This document shows positions 26,574 through 34,535 of a stretch of 64,000 nt of DNA, one piece after another. The stretch lies in NCBI RefSeq assembly GCF_010726645.1, contig NZ_AP022563.1, positions 1,984,001-2,048,000 on the forward strand, in the 5' to 3' direction. How positions within the stretch are numbered: the first letter of the stretch is position 1; every line of letters starts with the position of its first letter. Below the pieces are notes generated by a model. It had not been told where the DNA came from and ran no database searches. It saw only the letters and a program-made list of their open reading frames with translations. The DNA comes from Mycolicibacterium duvalii (GTDB lineage: Bacteria > Actinomycetota > Actinomycetes > Mycobacteriales > Mycobacteriaceae). The position numbers and the translations under genes are program-made.

Positions 26574-27392
26574 CTAACCGCTGTTGTCCAATGCCAGCGG
26601 ACCCGCCTGCATGACCTTGCCCAGCAAACCCAGATCGACGCCCACCTCAGCAGCGGCCTCGTGGCAGGCCGCGACATCCTTACGCAGGAAAGGCCCAGCC
26701 ATCTCGGTGAATCGGTCGATCCCCCCAATGCGGTGGACGTGCGAGGCGGCACCGCTGCGGCCGCTGCAGACCTCAAGCGTGGACAACAACGCGTCCGGAT
26801 CGACATTCAACTTGTCGCCCAGTTGTGTTGCCGAAGCGACGAGCTGAGCGTTGGCGGCAAACAGCAGATTGTTGATCAGCTTGATGGCCAGCGCGCTGCC
26901 CAGTTCGCCGGTCGGCACCACCGGATCGGCGTAGGCGGCCAGGATGGGTGTCACCCTCTCGACAGCGTCGGCCTGACCACCGACCAGCACGGTCAGAGTG
27001 CCCGCGGCGATGTTCTCCGCGGTGCCGCTGACCGGGGCGTCCAGGATCAGCGGCGCCGACGACGAGCTGTCCCGCAATGCTTCGAGGGTGGCCACGGTTC
27101 CGGTGGTGTGAGAGACAAATACCGACCCGGCCTTGGCGTTGGCGATGAAACCGTCGGGGCCCAAGCCGGTTTCGCGCAATTGTGCGTCGGAGAACAGGCA
27201 CGAGAGCAGAATGTCGCTCTGCGAGGCCAATTCGGCTATCGATCCGACCGAGGTTGCGCCACTGGCAGTGAGACGGTCCCGCACCTCGGCCCGTCGGCTG
27301 TACACCAGCACATAGTGGCCGGCACCGAGCAATCTGAGAACCATGGGCTCTCCGAGCTGGCCTGCCCCGATGAATCCGACTGTACTGCTCAC
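26574..27392 (-). CDS. 3-hydroxyisobutyrate dehydrogenase-like NAD(P) oxidoreductase
   Basis: 272 aa. N-terminal loop GFIGAGQLGEPM, substrate-binding DAPVSGTAENIAAGTL, and the catalytic-Lys region KLINNLLFAAN, all in the expected order for beta-hydroxyacid dehydrogenases. Expected to oxidise a beta-hydroxy acid or the reverse. GTG start at 27392 follows AGGAG, which lies inside a perfect 15-bp tandem duplication (27396-27425), so there are two ribosome-site copies. The 171 bp between its stop and the convergent gene at 26402 contain nothing I can assign. Confidence 0.87.
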   Translation of the reverse strand: MSSTVGFIGAGQLGEPMVLRLLGAGHYVLVYSRRAEVRDRLTASGATSVGSIAELASQSDILLSCLFSDAQLRETGLGPDGFIANAKAGSVFVSHTTGTVATLEALRDSSSSAPLILDAPVSGTAENIAAGTLTVLVGGQADAVERVTPILAAYADPVVPTGELGSALAIKLINNLLFAANAQLVASATQLGDKLNVDPDALLSTLEVCSGRSGAASHVHRIGGIDRFTEMAGPFLRKDVAACHEAAAEVGVDLGLLGKVMQAGPLALDNSG

Positions 27393-27395
27393 TAC

Positions 27396-27425
27396 GCTCT
27401 CCTAAACCTGGCTCTCCTAAACCTG
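27396..27425. repeat. perfect 15-bp tandem duplication containing the ribosome site
   Basis: GCTCTCCTAAACCTG occurs at 27396-27410 and again at 27411-27425 with no gap. On the minus strand each copy contributes an AGGAG sequence upstream of the GTG at 27392; only the nearer one is at a normal distance. Confidence 0.95.
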
Positions 27426-27525
27426 TACAGCTGGACCGCAAGACCGATCGCGCCGAAGTTCGACAGTCTCAGAGGGAATCCCGACGTCACGCCACATCCG
27501 GTCCCGTGTCCGCGGGACGGTCACC

Positions 27526-28731
27526 TCAATGCCATCTGAGGTTCAGCGAATCGACCCCGAACACCTGGCCGCCATGCTCGATGGCCTCTCCAGCCAGCTC
27601 ATAGTCCGGAATGCGCTTGTGCCACTCCTCGAGGACCACCGCCATTTCCTGCCGGGCCAGGTGCGATCCGAGGCAACGGTGTGGACCACCGCCGAACGAC
27701 AGGTGACGGGTGACGCCACGGTCGAGGTCTACCTCGCGGGCGTTGGGATAGGCCGACTCGTCGCGGCCGGCGAACGCCAACGAGAACGACGCCATATCGC
27801 CCGCCTTGACCGGGCAGCCGTGGAAGTCCATATCCTGAGTCGCTTTTCGGGCGGTCTGGACGATCGGGTAGGCCCGAAGTGTCTCCTCGACCGCCTTCGG
27901 GATGAGCTCGGGTTCGGCGACGATCCTGGCACGGTCGGACTGATGGGTGGCCAGGTGCAGCATCGCGTAGGACAACTGGTTGGACACCGTGTCGAGTCCG
28001 GCCATGAACAACAGCAGCAGGCAGTTGAGCAGCTCCAGGTCGTTGATCGGTTCGCCTTCGATCGTCCAGCCAATAGCCTTGCTGACGATGTCATCGGCGT
28101 CCGGGTCGCGGTTTGCGCGACGCTGTGCAATCAGCTCGGAGAAGTAGCCCATCACGTGCGTCATGCCCTCGAGCCGCGCGGCGTTGACTTCCTCGCCCAC
28201 GCCGCGCTGATGCAGGATCATGTCCTCCCACGCCATGAACTTCTCGAGGTCCTCGACAGGCATCCCCATGATGGTCAGAAACACCGTCGACGGGAACACC
28301 CGCGAGATCCGTTCCACGAAATCGCACCCGCCGTCGCCGACGAGTTGCTCGACGAGATCCGCCGCCAGCTTCTGCTGCGCCTCGCGCAGTCCCTTCACCC
28401 GGCCCGGTGAGAAGTATTCCGCCAACACGTGGCGCCACTTGGCGTGCTCCGGCGGGTCGAGCATGATCGGAATCCACTTGTACGGCGGGTCCGGTTCCGT
28501 CGGCACGACGACGCTGCTCGACCACAGCTCGGGGTGCTGCAGCCCTTCGAGGATCACCGCATTCTCGGTGAACACCCAGTAGTCCGCGCCGGCCTCGGTG
28601 TTGCGGAAGACCGGGCGCACATTGTCCTGGCATTCGTCCAGCCGGCGGAAGTGCGTCAAGGCGGGAGAGTCCGGGATATTCATCTCGATGTTCAAGACGG
28701 GACACCCTGTGCTGGACTGGTTTTGGCTCAT
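27526..28731 (-). CDS. cytochrome P450
   Basis: 401 aa. I-helix FMAGLDTVSN, K-helix VEETLR (ExxR), haem loop FGGGPHRCLGSHLAR with Cys at about residue 353. GGAAGGAT precedes the ATG at 28731. It closely resembles the P450 at 21082 in the I-helix, haem loop and tail. Palindrome D lies 64 bp upstream. No ferredoxin gene is adjacent. Between this gene and the next minus-strand gene upstream lies only pseudogene remnant. Confidence 0.92.
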   Translation of the reverse strand: MSQNQSSTGCPVLNIEMNIPDSPALTHFRRLDECQDNVRPVFRNTEAGADYWVFTENAVILEGLQHPELWSSSVVVPTEPDPPYKWIPIMLDPPEHAKWRHVLAEYFSPGRVKGLREAQQKLAADLVEQLVGDGGCDFVERISRVFPSTVFLTIMGMPVEDLEKFMAWEDMILHQRGVGEEVNAARLEGMTHVMGYFSELIAQRRANRDPDADDIVSKAIGWTIEGEPINDLELLNCLLLLFMAGLDTVSNQLSYAMLHLATHQSDRARIVAEPELIPKAVEETLRAYPIVQTARKATQDMDFHGCPVKAGDMASFSLAFAGRDESAYPNAREVDLDRGVTRHLSFGGGPHRCLGSHLARQEMAVVLEEWHKRIPDYELAGEAIEHGGQVFGVDSLNLRWH

Positions 28732-28795
28732 GGGATCCTTCCGAACCGGCCGCGACCTAGCGCAAACTCGATACTGGCTACGTCACGCCATGGTA

Positions 28796-28811
28796 CGACA
28801 GTCTACTGCCA
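28796..28811. promoter_or_regulatory. 16-bp palindromic operator, copy D
   Basis: CGACAGTCTACTGCCA; the first base departs from the consensus. It lies 64 bp upstream of the P450 ATG and about 60 bp from the end of the aldehyde dehydrogenase remnant. Confidence 0.78.
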
Positions 28812-28870
28812 TAATTGATCGAAACCGAGATTGCGGCGGCGCCACAGCTCATCGCACTAGGTTAACTATG

Positions 28871-29845
28871 TCAGAACGATCGCGCAATACCCTGTCCGTA
28901 GGACGTGCTGTTGGCAATCTCGATGGCGTGCTCATCGTTGTCGAACGGGTTGATCGAGTGGACGGGTCCGAAGACCTGGTTCTGCGCCAACTCCGAAGCC
29001 CGGTCGACATCAGCGAAGACCGTGAGGTGCAGGTAGAACCCGCCGACCAACTCCCTCCGATGCGCTCCCCGCCGGTGATCAGCCGCGCACCGCTGTCCTT
29101 GGCACGCTCGATCATCTCGGTGAGGCACTCCAGGGCCTGCCGGTTGACCACTGGTCCGGAGATGGTATCGGCCTCAAAGGGATTGGTCCCGACACCGCTG
29201 GCATTGTCGGGATCGGCGGCGGCGAACACGATATTGCCGGACTTGCCGCCGAGCTCCATGACCGCGGGCTTGATGAGATCCGCACAGGACCGCAGGATCT
29301 TGCGTGCCGTGTCGGGGCCGCCGGTGAAGCTGATCTTCTTCACCATCGAACGCTCGACAAGTGCCGCACCAGCCTCCGCGCCAGCCGGAACCACGTTGAT
29401 CACACCATCAAGGATTCCGGCCTCGGCGGCCAGATCCGCAAACAGCAGCGACCTCGCTGCTGATCTTGCCGGCCCAGCCCGCGTAGTAGCGGATCCATTC
29501 CCCGGCAGTGGAACTCATCGCGGATGTCGTACCGACGGGAGTTCCGTTGTCCATCGCGGCGAGCCGACCGAACTCGTCCGCGTAGCTTTCGACCAGGTCC
29601 GCCAACCGCATCAGCATCCGACGGCGGTCGCCAGGCTTGGTCCGCCGCCAGTCCAGATAGGCCGAGTGGGCCACCTGCACCGCCTGGTCGACCTCGGCGG
29701 GCGCGGCGAGTGGGACATCGGCATCGGGACGGCCGGTGGTGGGGTCAATGTGCTGGTAGATACCGTCGGAGCCGGTGGAGAGACGTTGCGCACCGATACG
29801 CAACTGGACTGCCGGACGTTCGATTCCGAGTGTCGCACCGCTCAT
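28871..29845 (-). pseudogene. decayed aldehyde dehydrogenase with internal deletions
   Basis: Three reading frames must be joined to follow one aldehyde dehydrogenase. The first (from ATG 29845) runs through AGWAGKISSEV. A deletion plus frame change near 29455 jumps to FADLAAEAGILDGVINVV, losing roughly 100 family residues. The next piece holds VKKISFTGG and MELGGKSGNIVFA, then jumps near 29200 to NPFEADTISGPVVN, losing the segment that normally carries the catalytic Cys. A frame change near 29055 leads to GFYLHLTVFADVD and ends at NSTSYGQGIARSF, about 90 residues early. It cannot be an active dehydrogenase. The start overlaps the stop of the SDR upstream, so it was the operon's next gene. 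Confidence 0.9.
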
Positions 29846-30672
29846 CAGATCTGCTCCCTATCGCACCGCGAAGCCGGCATCGAGCGGCCACGCGATCCGG
29901 TGATGAACTTCGCTTCATCGGAGACCAGGAAAGCCACCGCGTTCGCGATGTCCTCGGGCATCAGGATCTGGACGGGTAACGCGTTCTCCATGGCGCTCAC
30001 CGCGGTATCCCCCGCTTCGAACAGTTTTGCCATGGTCTCATTCATCACCATGCCGGTCGCGACACCGGTGGGGTGAACGGTATTGACGCGAATCGAATAC
30101 TGTGCCAACTCATTTGCCCACACCTGCATCAGGCCGACCAGTCCGCGCTTCGACGCGGTGTAGGCCTGACCGCCTGCCCGGTCGGTGCCGGTGCCCTTCA
30201 GACCGGCACTCGAGCTGGTCACGACGATGGATCCGCCACGGCCACCGTCGATCAGCGCGGGAGTGGCCGCCTGGACCGTGTTCCAGGCACCGATCAGGTT
30301 CACGTCGATGATGTCGCGGAAGGTCTGTCGCGCGTTGTCATCAGCGCTCAACCGGACCACACCGGCATTGGCGATCACGATGTCGAGGCAACCGAACTCC
30401 CCCACCCCTTCGGTGACAGCCTGTTCCACCGCGTCGGCGTCACGTACGTCGGCCTGTCGGGCGATGATGCGCCGGCCCTGATCCTCGACCAGTTTCACCG
30501 TCTCTTGAAGATCATCGGGGGTGGCTTGGGGATAGTCGATCGAGTCGATGTCGTGGCAGATGTCCAGCGCGATGATGTTCGCGCCGTCGGCGGCCAGTCT
30601 GACCGCGTGTGCACGACCCTGACCGCGGGCAGCGCCGGTGATGAAGGCGACCTTGCCCTCGAGATTTCCCAT
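29845..30672 (-). CDS. mycofactocin-coupled-type SDR with frameshifted C-terminus
   Basis: 275 aa. The start MGNLEGKVAFITGAARGQGR, the IDSIDYPQATPDDLQETV insert and the VVTSSSAGLK...YTASK active-site region match the mycofactocin-associated SDR group, which holds a non-exchangeable nicotinamide and passes electrons to mycofactocin. The last 13 codons are in the wrong frame: after KFITG the frame reads SRGRSMPASR, whereas one frame over it reads WPLDAGFAVR and a stop, the family's normal ending. One base appears missing near 29895. The Rossmann core is intact, so activity may survive. GAGGAGT precedes the ATG. Confidence 0.85.
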   Translation of the reverse strand: MGNLEGKVAFITGAARGQGRAHAVRLAADGANIIALDICHDIDSIDYPQATPDDLQETVKLVEDQGRRIIARQADVRDADAVEQAVTEGVGEFGCLDIVIANAGVVRLSADDNARQTFRDIIDVNLIGAWNTVQAATPALIDGGRGGSIVVTSSSAGLKGTGTDRAGGQAYTASKRGLVGLMQVWANELAQYSIRVNTVHPTGVATGMVMNETMAKLFEAGDTAVSAMENALPVQILMPEDIANAVAFLVSDEAKFITGSRGRSMPASRCDREQI

Positions 30673-30691
30673 TGGTGCTGACTCCTCGTAG

Positions 30692-30901
30692 TTAATGGGT
30701 TGCGCTGCCGGTGTGAATTCGAGCCTGCCGCAGTCCTTCTTGCGGATCGTCGATGTCGATGTCCCAATTGCCGCAGGAGCAGGTGCACCGGTAGTGACCG
30801 TTGACCGGCAGAATGGCCTGGCCGTCGCAGTCTCCGCCGGTGTTGGCGATGCTGGTCAGGAATTCCAGCGGCTTTTCGTGCAGGGCGCTGTCATCGGACA
30901 T
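30692..30901 (-). CDS. small cysteine-containing protein of unknown function
   Basis: 69 aa. Begins MSDDSALHEKPLEFL, then a GGDCDGQAIL segment and a CTCSCGNWDIDIDD cluster, which gives four cysteines in all; they could bind a metal, but the spacing is not one I can name. It sits 19 bp before the SDR and 4 bp after the DUF35 gene on the same strand, so it belongs to the amidohydrolase-thiolase-DUF35-SDR operon. I do not recognise the family. Confidence 0.65.
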   Translation of the reverse strand: MSDDSALHEKPLEFLTSIANTGGDCDGQAILPVNGHYRCTCSCGNWDIDIDDPQEGLRQARIHTGSATH

Positions 30902-30905
30902 GGAT

Positions 30906-31364
30906 TCACTCGCTCCTTGCTTGCTCGGCTGACGCGACTCGGAAGATCGGCAGCAGCCAGCCGTCGGTGATCGGGGTGAAGTCGACGTGCAGGCGCGTCC
31001 CGATCTTCACCTCCTCGGGTGCCACGTCGACCACGTTGGACACCAGCCGGGCGCCGGGTGCATCGGGTAGGTCGAGCACTGCCGGCACCAGGGTCAGATC
31101 GGGCAGACCGGGAAACCCGTGCACCACCGCAAAGCTGTACACCGTTGCGGCACCGGAGAGTTCGATCCAGTTGACAGCCTTCGACTGGCAGTTGGGGCAG
31201 AACGGCGTGGGCGGTAGCCGGAAGGTGCCGCAGTCCCCGCATTGCGGAGCCACTAGGCGTCTCTCCTTGGCCGCCGTCCAGAACGGTTCGGTGCTCGCGT
31301 TCACCGCGATCCGAATGTGCTCACCGGGAATGGTCCCGGCCAGTGTTGCAGCAGGTGCGTTCAT
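30906..31364 (-). CDS. DUF35 OB-fold protein with zinc ribbon
   Basis: 152 aa. N-terminal helix with TEPFWTAAKERRL, a rubredoxin-like zinc ribbon CGDC...CPNC near residues 42-59, then an OB-fold (VYSFAVVHGFPG...VPAVLDL...LHVDFTPI). Such proteins are obligate partners of thiolase-like or lipid-transfer proteins; in steroid side-chain degradation the DUF35 part of ChsH2 binds the Ltp2 aldolase. The ATG at 31364 overlaps the thiolase stop (ATGA), as expected for a complex-forming pair. Confidence 0.88.
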   Translation of the reverse strand: MNAPAATLAGTIPGEHIRIAVNASTEPFWTAAKERRLVAPQCGDCGTFRLPPTPFCPNCQSKAVNWIELSGAATVYSFAVVHGFPGLPDLTLVPAVLDLPDAPGARLVSNVVDVAPEEVKIGTRLHVDFTPITDGWLLPIFRVASAEQARSE

Positions 31365-32560
31365 GACGCCCTCCCCAGGATCAGGCCGCTGACCGGGATG
31401 CTGGCGGGTCCGCCGGTGACGAGCGCCAGTTCGGCGTCGGCGACCTGGTTGATCGCGGTGCCGCGCATCTGCTCGACCCCCTCCATGATGTGGGTCATGC
31501 CGATGATGTAGGCCTCGGACAGCTGGCCGCCGTGCGTGTTGACCGGAATACTGCCGCCGTCGTGACGGATGGCGCCGCTTTCGACGAACGCGCCGCCCTC
31601 GCCTTTGGCGCAGAACCCGTAGTCCTCCAATTGCATCAACACCATCGGCGTGAAGTGGTCGTAGAGCAGCGCCACGTCGATGTCGGCGGCGCCGATGCCG
31701 GCCTGCCGGTAGAGCCGGTCGGCGATCGGCTTGTTACCCGAGGACGCGAAGTACTCGTCGGGCATCCCCATCCAGGCGAACGCCCTGCCCCAGTCTTTGA
31801 CCCCGCCGTGCGCGGCGGCCACCACCGGAACGGCGGGCTGCCGCAAGTCCTTCGCCCGCTCCGCGCTCGTGGTGATCACAGCCACCGCACCGTCGGTCTC
31901 CTGGCAGAAGTCGTAGAGGCACAACGGTTCCGCGATCATTCGGGCGTTGAAATAGTCTTTCAGCGTCAGCGGCTCGGGGTGCATGGCCTTGGGCCGATTG
32001 GCCGCGTTGGCCCGGGTCGACAGTGCGATTTCGGCGAATGCCTCGCGCCGGGTTCCATAGAGGTGCATGTGCCTGCGCGCCAGCACCGACATCAGTTGGC
32101 CCGGACCGAACAGACCCGACGGTTGCAGGAACGAGTTGATCGGGTCGGGCTCCAACGCCGCGAACACCGATCCCAGCCGCTGTTGGGACTGCTGCAGCGC
32201 CATCACCGTCACCACCACCGACGCGTCTCCGGCAACGATGGCCGCCCGCGCCAACCCGATCGCGCCCGCCGAGCCTCCGCCGCCGGACGTCAGCGCCGCG
32301 GTGAACGTGACTTCGGGAATCCCAAGGGTTTCCATGAAGTCGGCGGTGTCCATCTTCTCGGTGTATCCCGCGCTGGCGCCGGAGTAGTAGGCGAAGCCGT
32401 CGATGTCGGTCACCGGCAGGCCGGCGTCCTCGCAGGCCGCCAGGATGGCCTCGCAGGCGAGTTCGGTGGTGGTCTTCGGCAGGGAACCGCCGCGTTTGTA
32501 GTACGGCGTGGCCCCGATACCGACGATCGCGACATCGCGTAGACCCGAGTTGTTTCCCAC
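31361..32560 (-). CDS. thiolase-like lipid-transfer protein lacking the nucleophilic Cys
   Basis: 399 aa from GTG at 32560, 4 nt after the amidohydrolase stop. Thiolase-fold landmarks: VAIVGIGATPYY, DIDGFAYYSG, the core helix region TAALTSGGGGSAGAIGLARAAI, and VNTHGGQLSEAYIIGM. The position of the acyl-accepting Cys is occupied by Ser/Gly, as in SCP2-thiolase-like aldolases (Ltp2 type) that split a beta-hydroxyacyl-CoA by retro-aldol chemistry. Overlap with DUF35 supports an aldolase-type complex; the substrate is unknown. Confidence 0.85.
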   Translation of the reverse strand: MGNNSGLRDVAIVGIGATPYYKRGGSLPKTTTELACEAILAACEDAGLPVTDIDGFAYYSGASAGYTEKMDTADFMETLGIPEVTFTAALTSGGGGSAGAIGLARAAIVAGDASVVVTVMALQQSQQRLGSVFAALEPDPINSFLQPSGLFGPGQLMSVLARRHMHLYGTRREAFAEIALSTRANAANRPKAMHPEPLTLKDYFNARMIAEPLCLYDFCQETDGAVAVITTSAERAKDLRQPAVPVVAAAHGGVKDWGRAFAWMGMPDEYFASSGNKPIADRLYRQAGIGAADIDVALLYDHFTPMVLMQLEDYGFCAKGEGGAFVESGAIRHDGGSIPVNTHGGQLSEAYIIGMTHIMEGVEQMRGTAINQVADAELALVTGGPASIPVSGLILGRAS

Positions 32561-32564
32561 GGAC

Positions 32565-33695
32565 TCAGACCAATTCGGCCGGGATCGGCGGGACGTCGGG
32601 GAACAACTCGTAGAAGGTGCCCTGGGTGATCCGCAGCCGGGTCTCGTCACTCACGCCGTCGAACAGTCCCTTGAGCGTGTCCTGGGTGTGACCGAAGGTG
32701 CCTTCCATGTGCGGGTAGTCGCTGCCGAACATCACGTTCTTGTAGCCCATGTGGTCGAAGGCGGCCACCGCCGTCTCGTCGTGCTGGAAGGACGCGTACA
32801 CCTGGCTGTACAGGATTTCCTTGGGATTGCGAGAAAGCTTGGGGCGCACCGCCATATGGTGCTGCCGGTAGCCTTCGAGCAGGCGGTCGCCCAGGAACGG
32901 CACCCACGTCGCGCCACCCTCGGAGATCAGCACCTTGAGGTTCGGGTGGCGGTCCAGGGCGCCGGAGGCCACCATCTTCATCGCCGCGCGCTGCCCGGAG
33001 AACGTCGTCTCGGCGTAGTTCATGATCGCCCCGCCCGGTCCCCGATACACCTGGCCTGCGCCCCCGGAGGCACCGCCGACCGTCATGTCGACCGGGTCGG
33101 TGCCGATGTGGAAGGCGATCACCATGCCGGCTTCCTCGGCGGCCGCCCAGAACGGCTCCCATTCCTTGCGGTGCCAGTCGGGCGCGCTCGGGTGCGGCGT
33201 GGTGGGCAGGAAGACCGCCTTGAAATTCTTATCCGCCGCCCAGTGCAGCTCCTCGATCGCGTCCTCGACCACCAGCGTGGACACCTGAGCCGTCACGACG
33301 TATCGGGGCGAGACCGCGACGATCTCTTCCAGCGCCCATTCATTGCTGGCCCGCATGCAGGCCTTCAACAGCTCCGGGGTCCGGAAGGTCGATCCCCACA
33401 TGCCCAGCGACGGGAAGATCACCTCACCCCAGACGCCTTCCTTGTCCAGGTCGCCCAACCGGGCCTTGGCGTCACGGATACCCTGTGGCTTCATGCTTTC
33501 CTCGATGAACTGCACCATCGCCGAGGAAGGCAGCTTGCGGCGGAAGATCTGCCCGTCCACCGAAACCGTCTCGTACTCGCCGTCAGGATCCTTCTCGGCG
33601 CGTGGCGTCAGGTCGGCCAGCTTCTTCGGCAGCCTGTTCTGCCACAGATCCTCGGGTTCCAGAAAGTGGGAGTCACCCGAATTCGTCCAGATCAT
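32565..33695 (-). CDS. amidohydrolase family protein
   Basis: 376 aa amidohydrolase_2 enzyme. N-terminal NSGDSHFLEPEDLW holds the metal-binding DxH, VIAFHIGTDP gives a further His, and VMFGSDYPHMEG the late Asp. The set is complete, so a metal-dependent hydrolase, hydratase or decarboxylase is expected. AAGGAG precedes the ATG at 33695. First gene of the minus operon 33695 to 29845, with the thiolase-like protein 4 nt after it. A longer relative is at 18738. Confidence 0.87.
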   Translation of the reverse strand: MIWTNSGDSHFLEPEDLWQNRLPKKLADLTPRAEKDPDGEYETVSVDGQIFRRKLPSSAMVQFIEESMKPQGIRDAKARLGDLDKEGVWGEVIFPSLGMWGSTFRTPELLKACMRASNEWALEEIVAVSPRYVVTAQVSTLVVEDAIEELHWAADKNFKAVFLPTTPHPSAPDWHRKEWEPFWAAAEEAGMVIAFHIGTDPVDMTVGGASGGAGQVYRGPGGAIMNYAETTFSGQRAAMKMVASGALDRHPNLKVLISEGGATWVPFLGDRLLEGYRQHHMAVRPKLSRNPKEILYSQVYASFQHDETAVAAFDHMGYKNVMFGSDYPHMEGTFGHTQDTLKGLFDGVSDETRLRITQGTFYELFPDVPPIPAELV

Positions 33696-33780
33696 GCTGG
33701 TTGCTCCTTCGAAGGTATGCGGGCCGCTTTCCGCTGATGATGCCAGCGAACAAGCCTGAAGTCCAGTATTTCTAATGCTT

Positions 33781-33794
33781 AGATATTACTATCT
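33781..33794. promoter_or_regulatory. inverted repeat between divergent amidohydrolase and TetR genes
   Basis: AGATATTACTATCT is a 5+4+5 perfect inverted repeat in an AT-rich patch 50 bp upstream of the TetR ATG at 33844. The word TTAGATAT recurs at 37091 and TTAGAGATA at 40373, upstream of two other plus-strand genes of the section, but the alignment is weak. Confidence 0.5.
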
Positions 33795-33843
33795 TCTTCG
33801 ACGGTCTCGACAGGCGAAACTGTGAACCATGGGAGGAGGCCCG

Positions 33844-34530
33844 ATGACCGAACTGGGTACCGACATGCCCGCCACCGCACGGCGCCGAAATGCCTCGGGC
33901 GAGTCCACCCGGGTGATGCTGATGGAGGTCGCCGAGCGGCTGTTCGCCACCCGCGGCATCGAGGCCGTGACGATGCGGGAGATCCAGGAGGCGGCCGGCC
34001 AGTCCAACACCTCGGTGATCCGGTACCACTTCGGCTCTCGCGACGGCCTCATCCGCGCCTTGATCGCCCACCGCCAGCGCACGCTCGGAACAGACCGCCA
34101 GCGGATGTTGGAAACCATGCGTGAGGAGGGCAAGGAAGCCGATCCGCGCGCGGTGGTGTGGCTGCTGGTCCGCCCGCTGGCCAACAGCATCGCGGCGGGC
34201 GAGATGTTCGTGCCGTTCCTGGCCCGGCTCAGCGAGGATCCGCGGGCGCGCAGCGATTATTGGCCCGAACACCTTCAGGACGAATGGACTCAGGACAGAC
34301 TCGAAGAACTCGTCGACGCCGCACTGCAGGACCTCCCCGAGCGGGTGCGGCGAGGCCGCACGTTCCAGCTGTACACCAGCCTGATCAACGTGCTCGCCGC
34401 GGCTGCCCGCTCGGGGCACGGAATGAGCGAGGCGCAGTTGCACAACTACGTCGACGCCTGGGTCGGCATGCTGACCGCCCCGGTGTCCTACGAGACCCGC
34501 GGGCTGCTCGCCGGGCAGGACGGCGACTGA
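33844..34530 (+). CDS. TetR-family transcriptional regulator
   Basis: 228 aa. HTH: TRVMLMEVAERLFATRGIEAVTMREIQEAAG, then QSNTSVIRYHFGSRDGLIRAL. ATG at 33844 is preferred because GGAGGAGG precedes it; an ATG at 33829 is possible. Divergent from the amidohydrolase operon and 5 bp short of the stop of the convergent CoA-transferase. Probable local repressor acting at the inverted repeat at 33781. Confidence 0.87.
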   Translation: MTELGTDMPATARRRNASGESTRVMLMEVAERLFATRGIEAVTMREIQEAAGQSNTSVIRYHFGSRDGLIRALIAHRQRTLGTDRQRMLETMREEGKEADPRAVVWLLVRPLANSIAAGEMFVPFLARLSEDPRARSDYWPEHLQDEWTQDRLEELVDAALQDLPERVRRGRTFQLYTSLINVLAAAARSGHGMSEAQLHNYVDAWVGMLTAPVSYETRGLLAGQDGD

Positions 34531-34535
34531 TCGGC

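Noticed and set aside
28598..30076. 492-codon plus-strand frame across the decayed dehydrogenase
   Set aside because: It crosses the palindrome, the pseudogene and an SDR and shows no domain pattern; it is a consequence of GC-rich codon structure.
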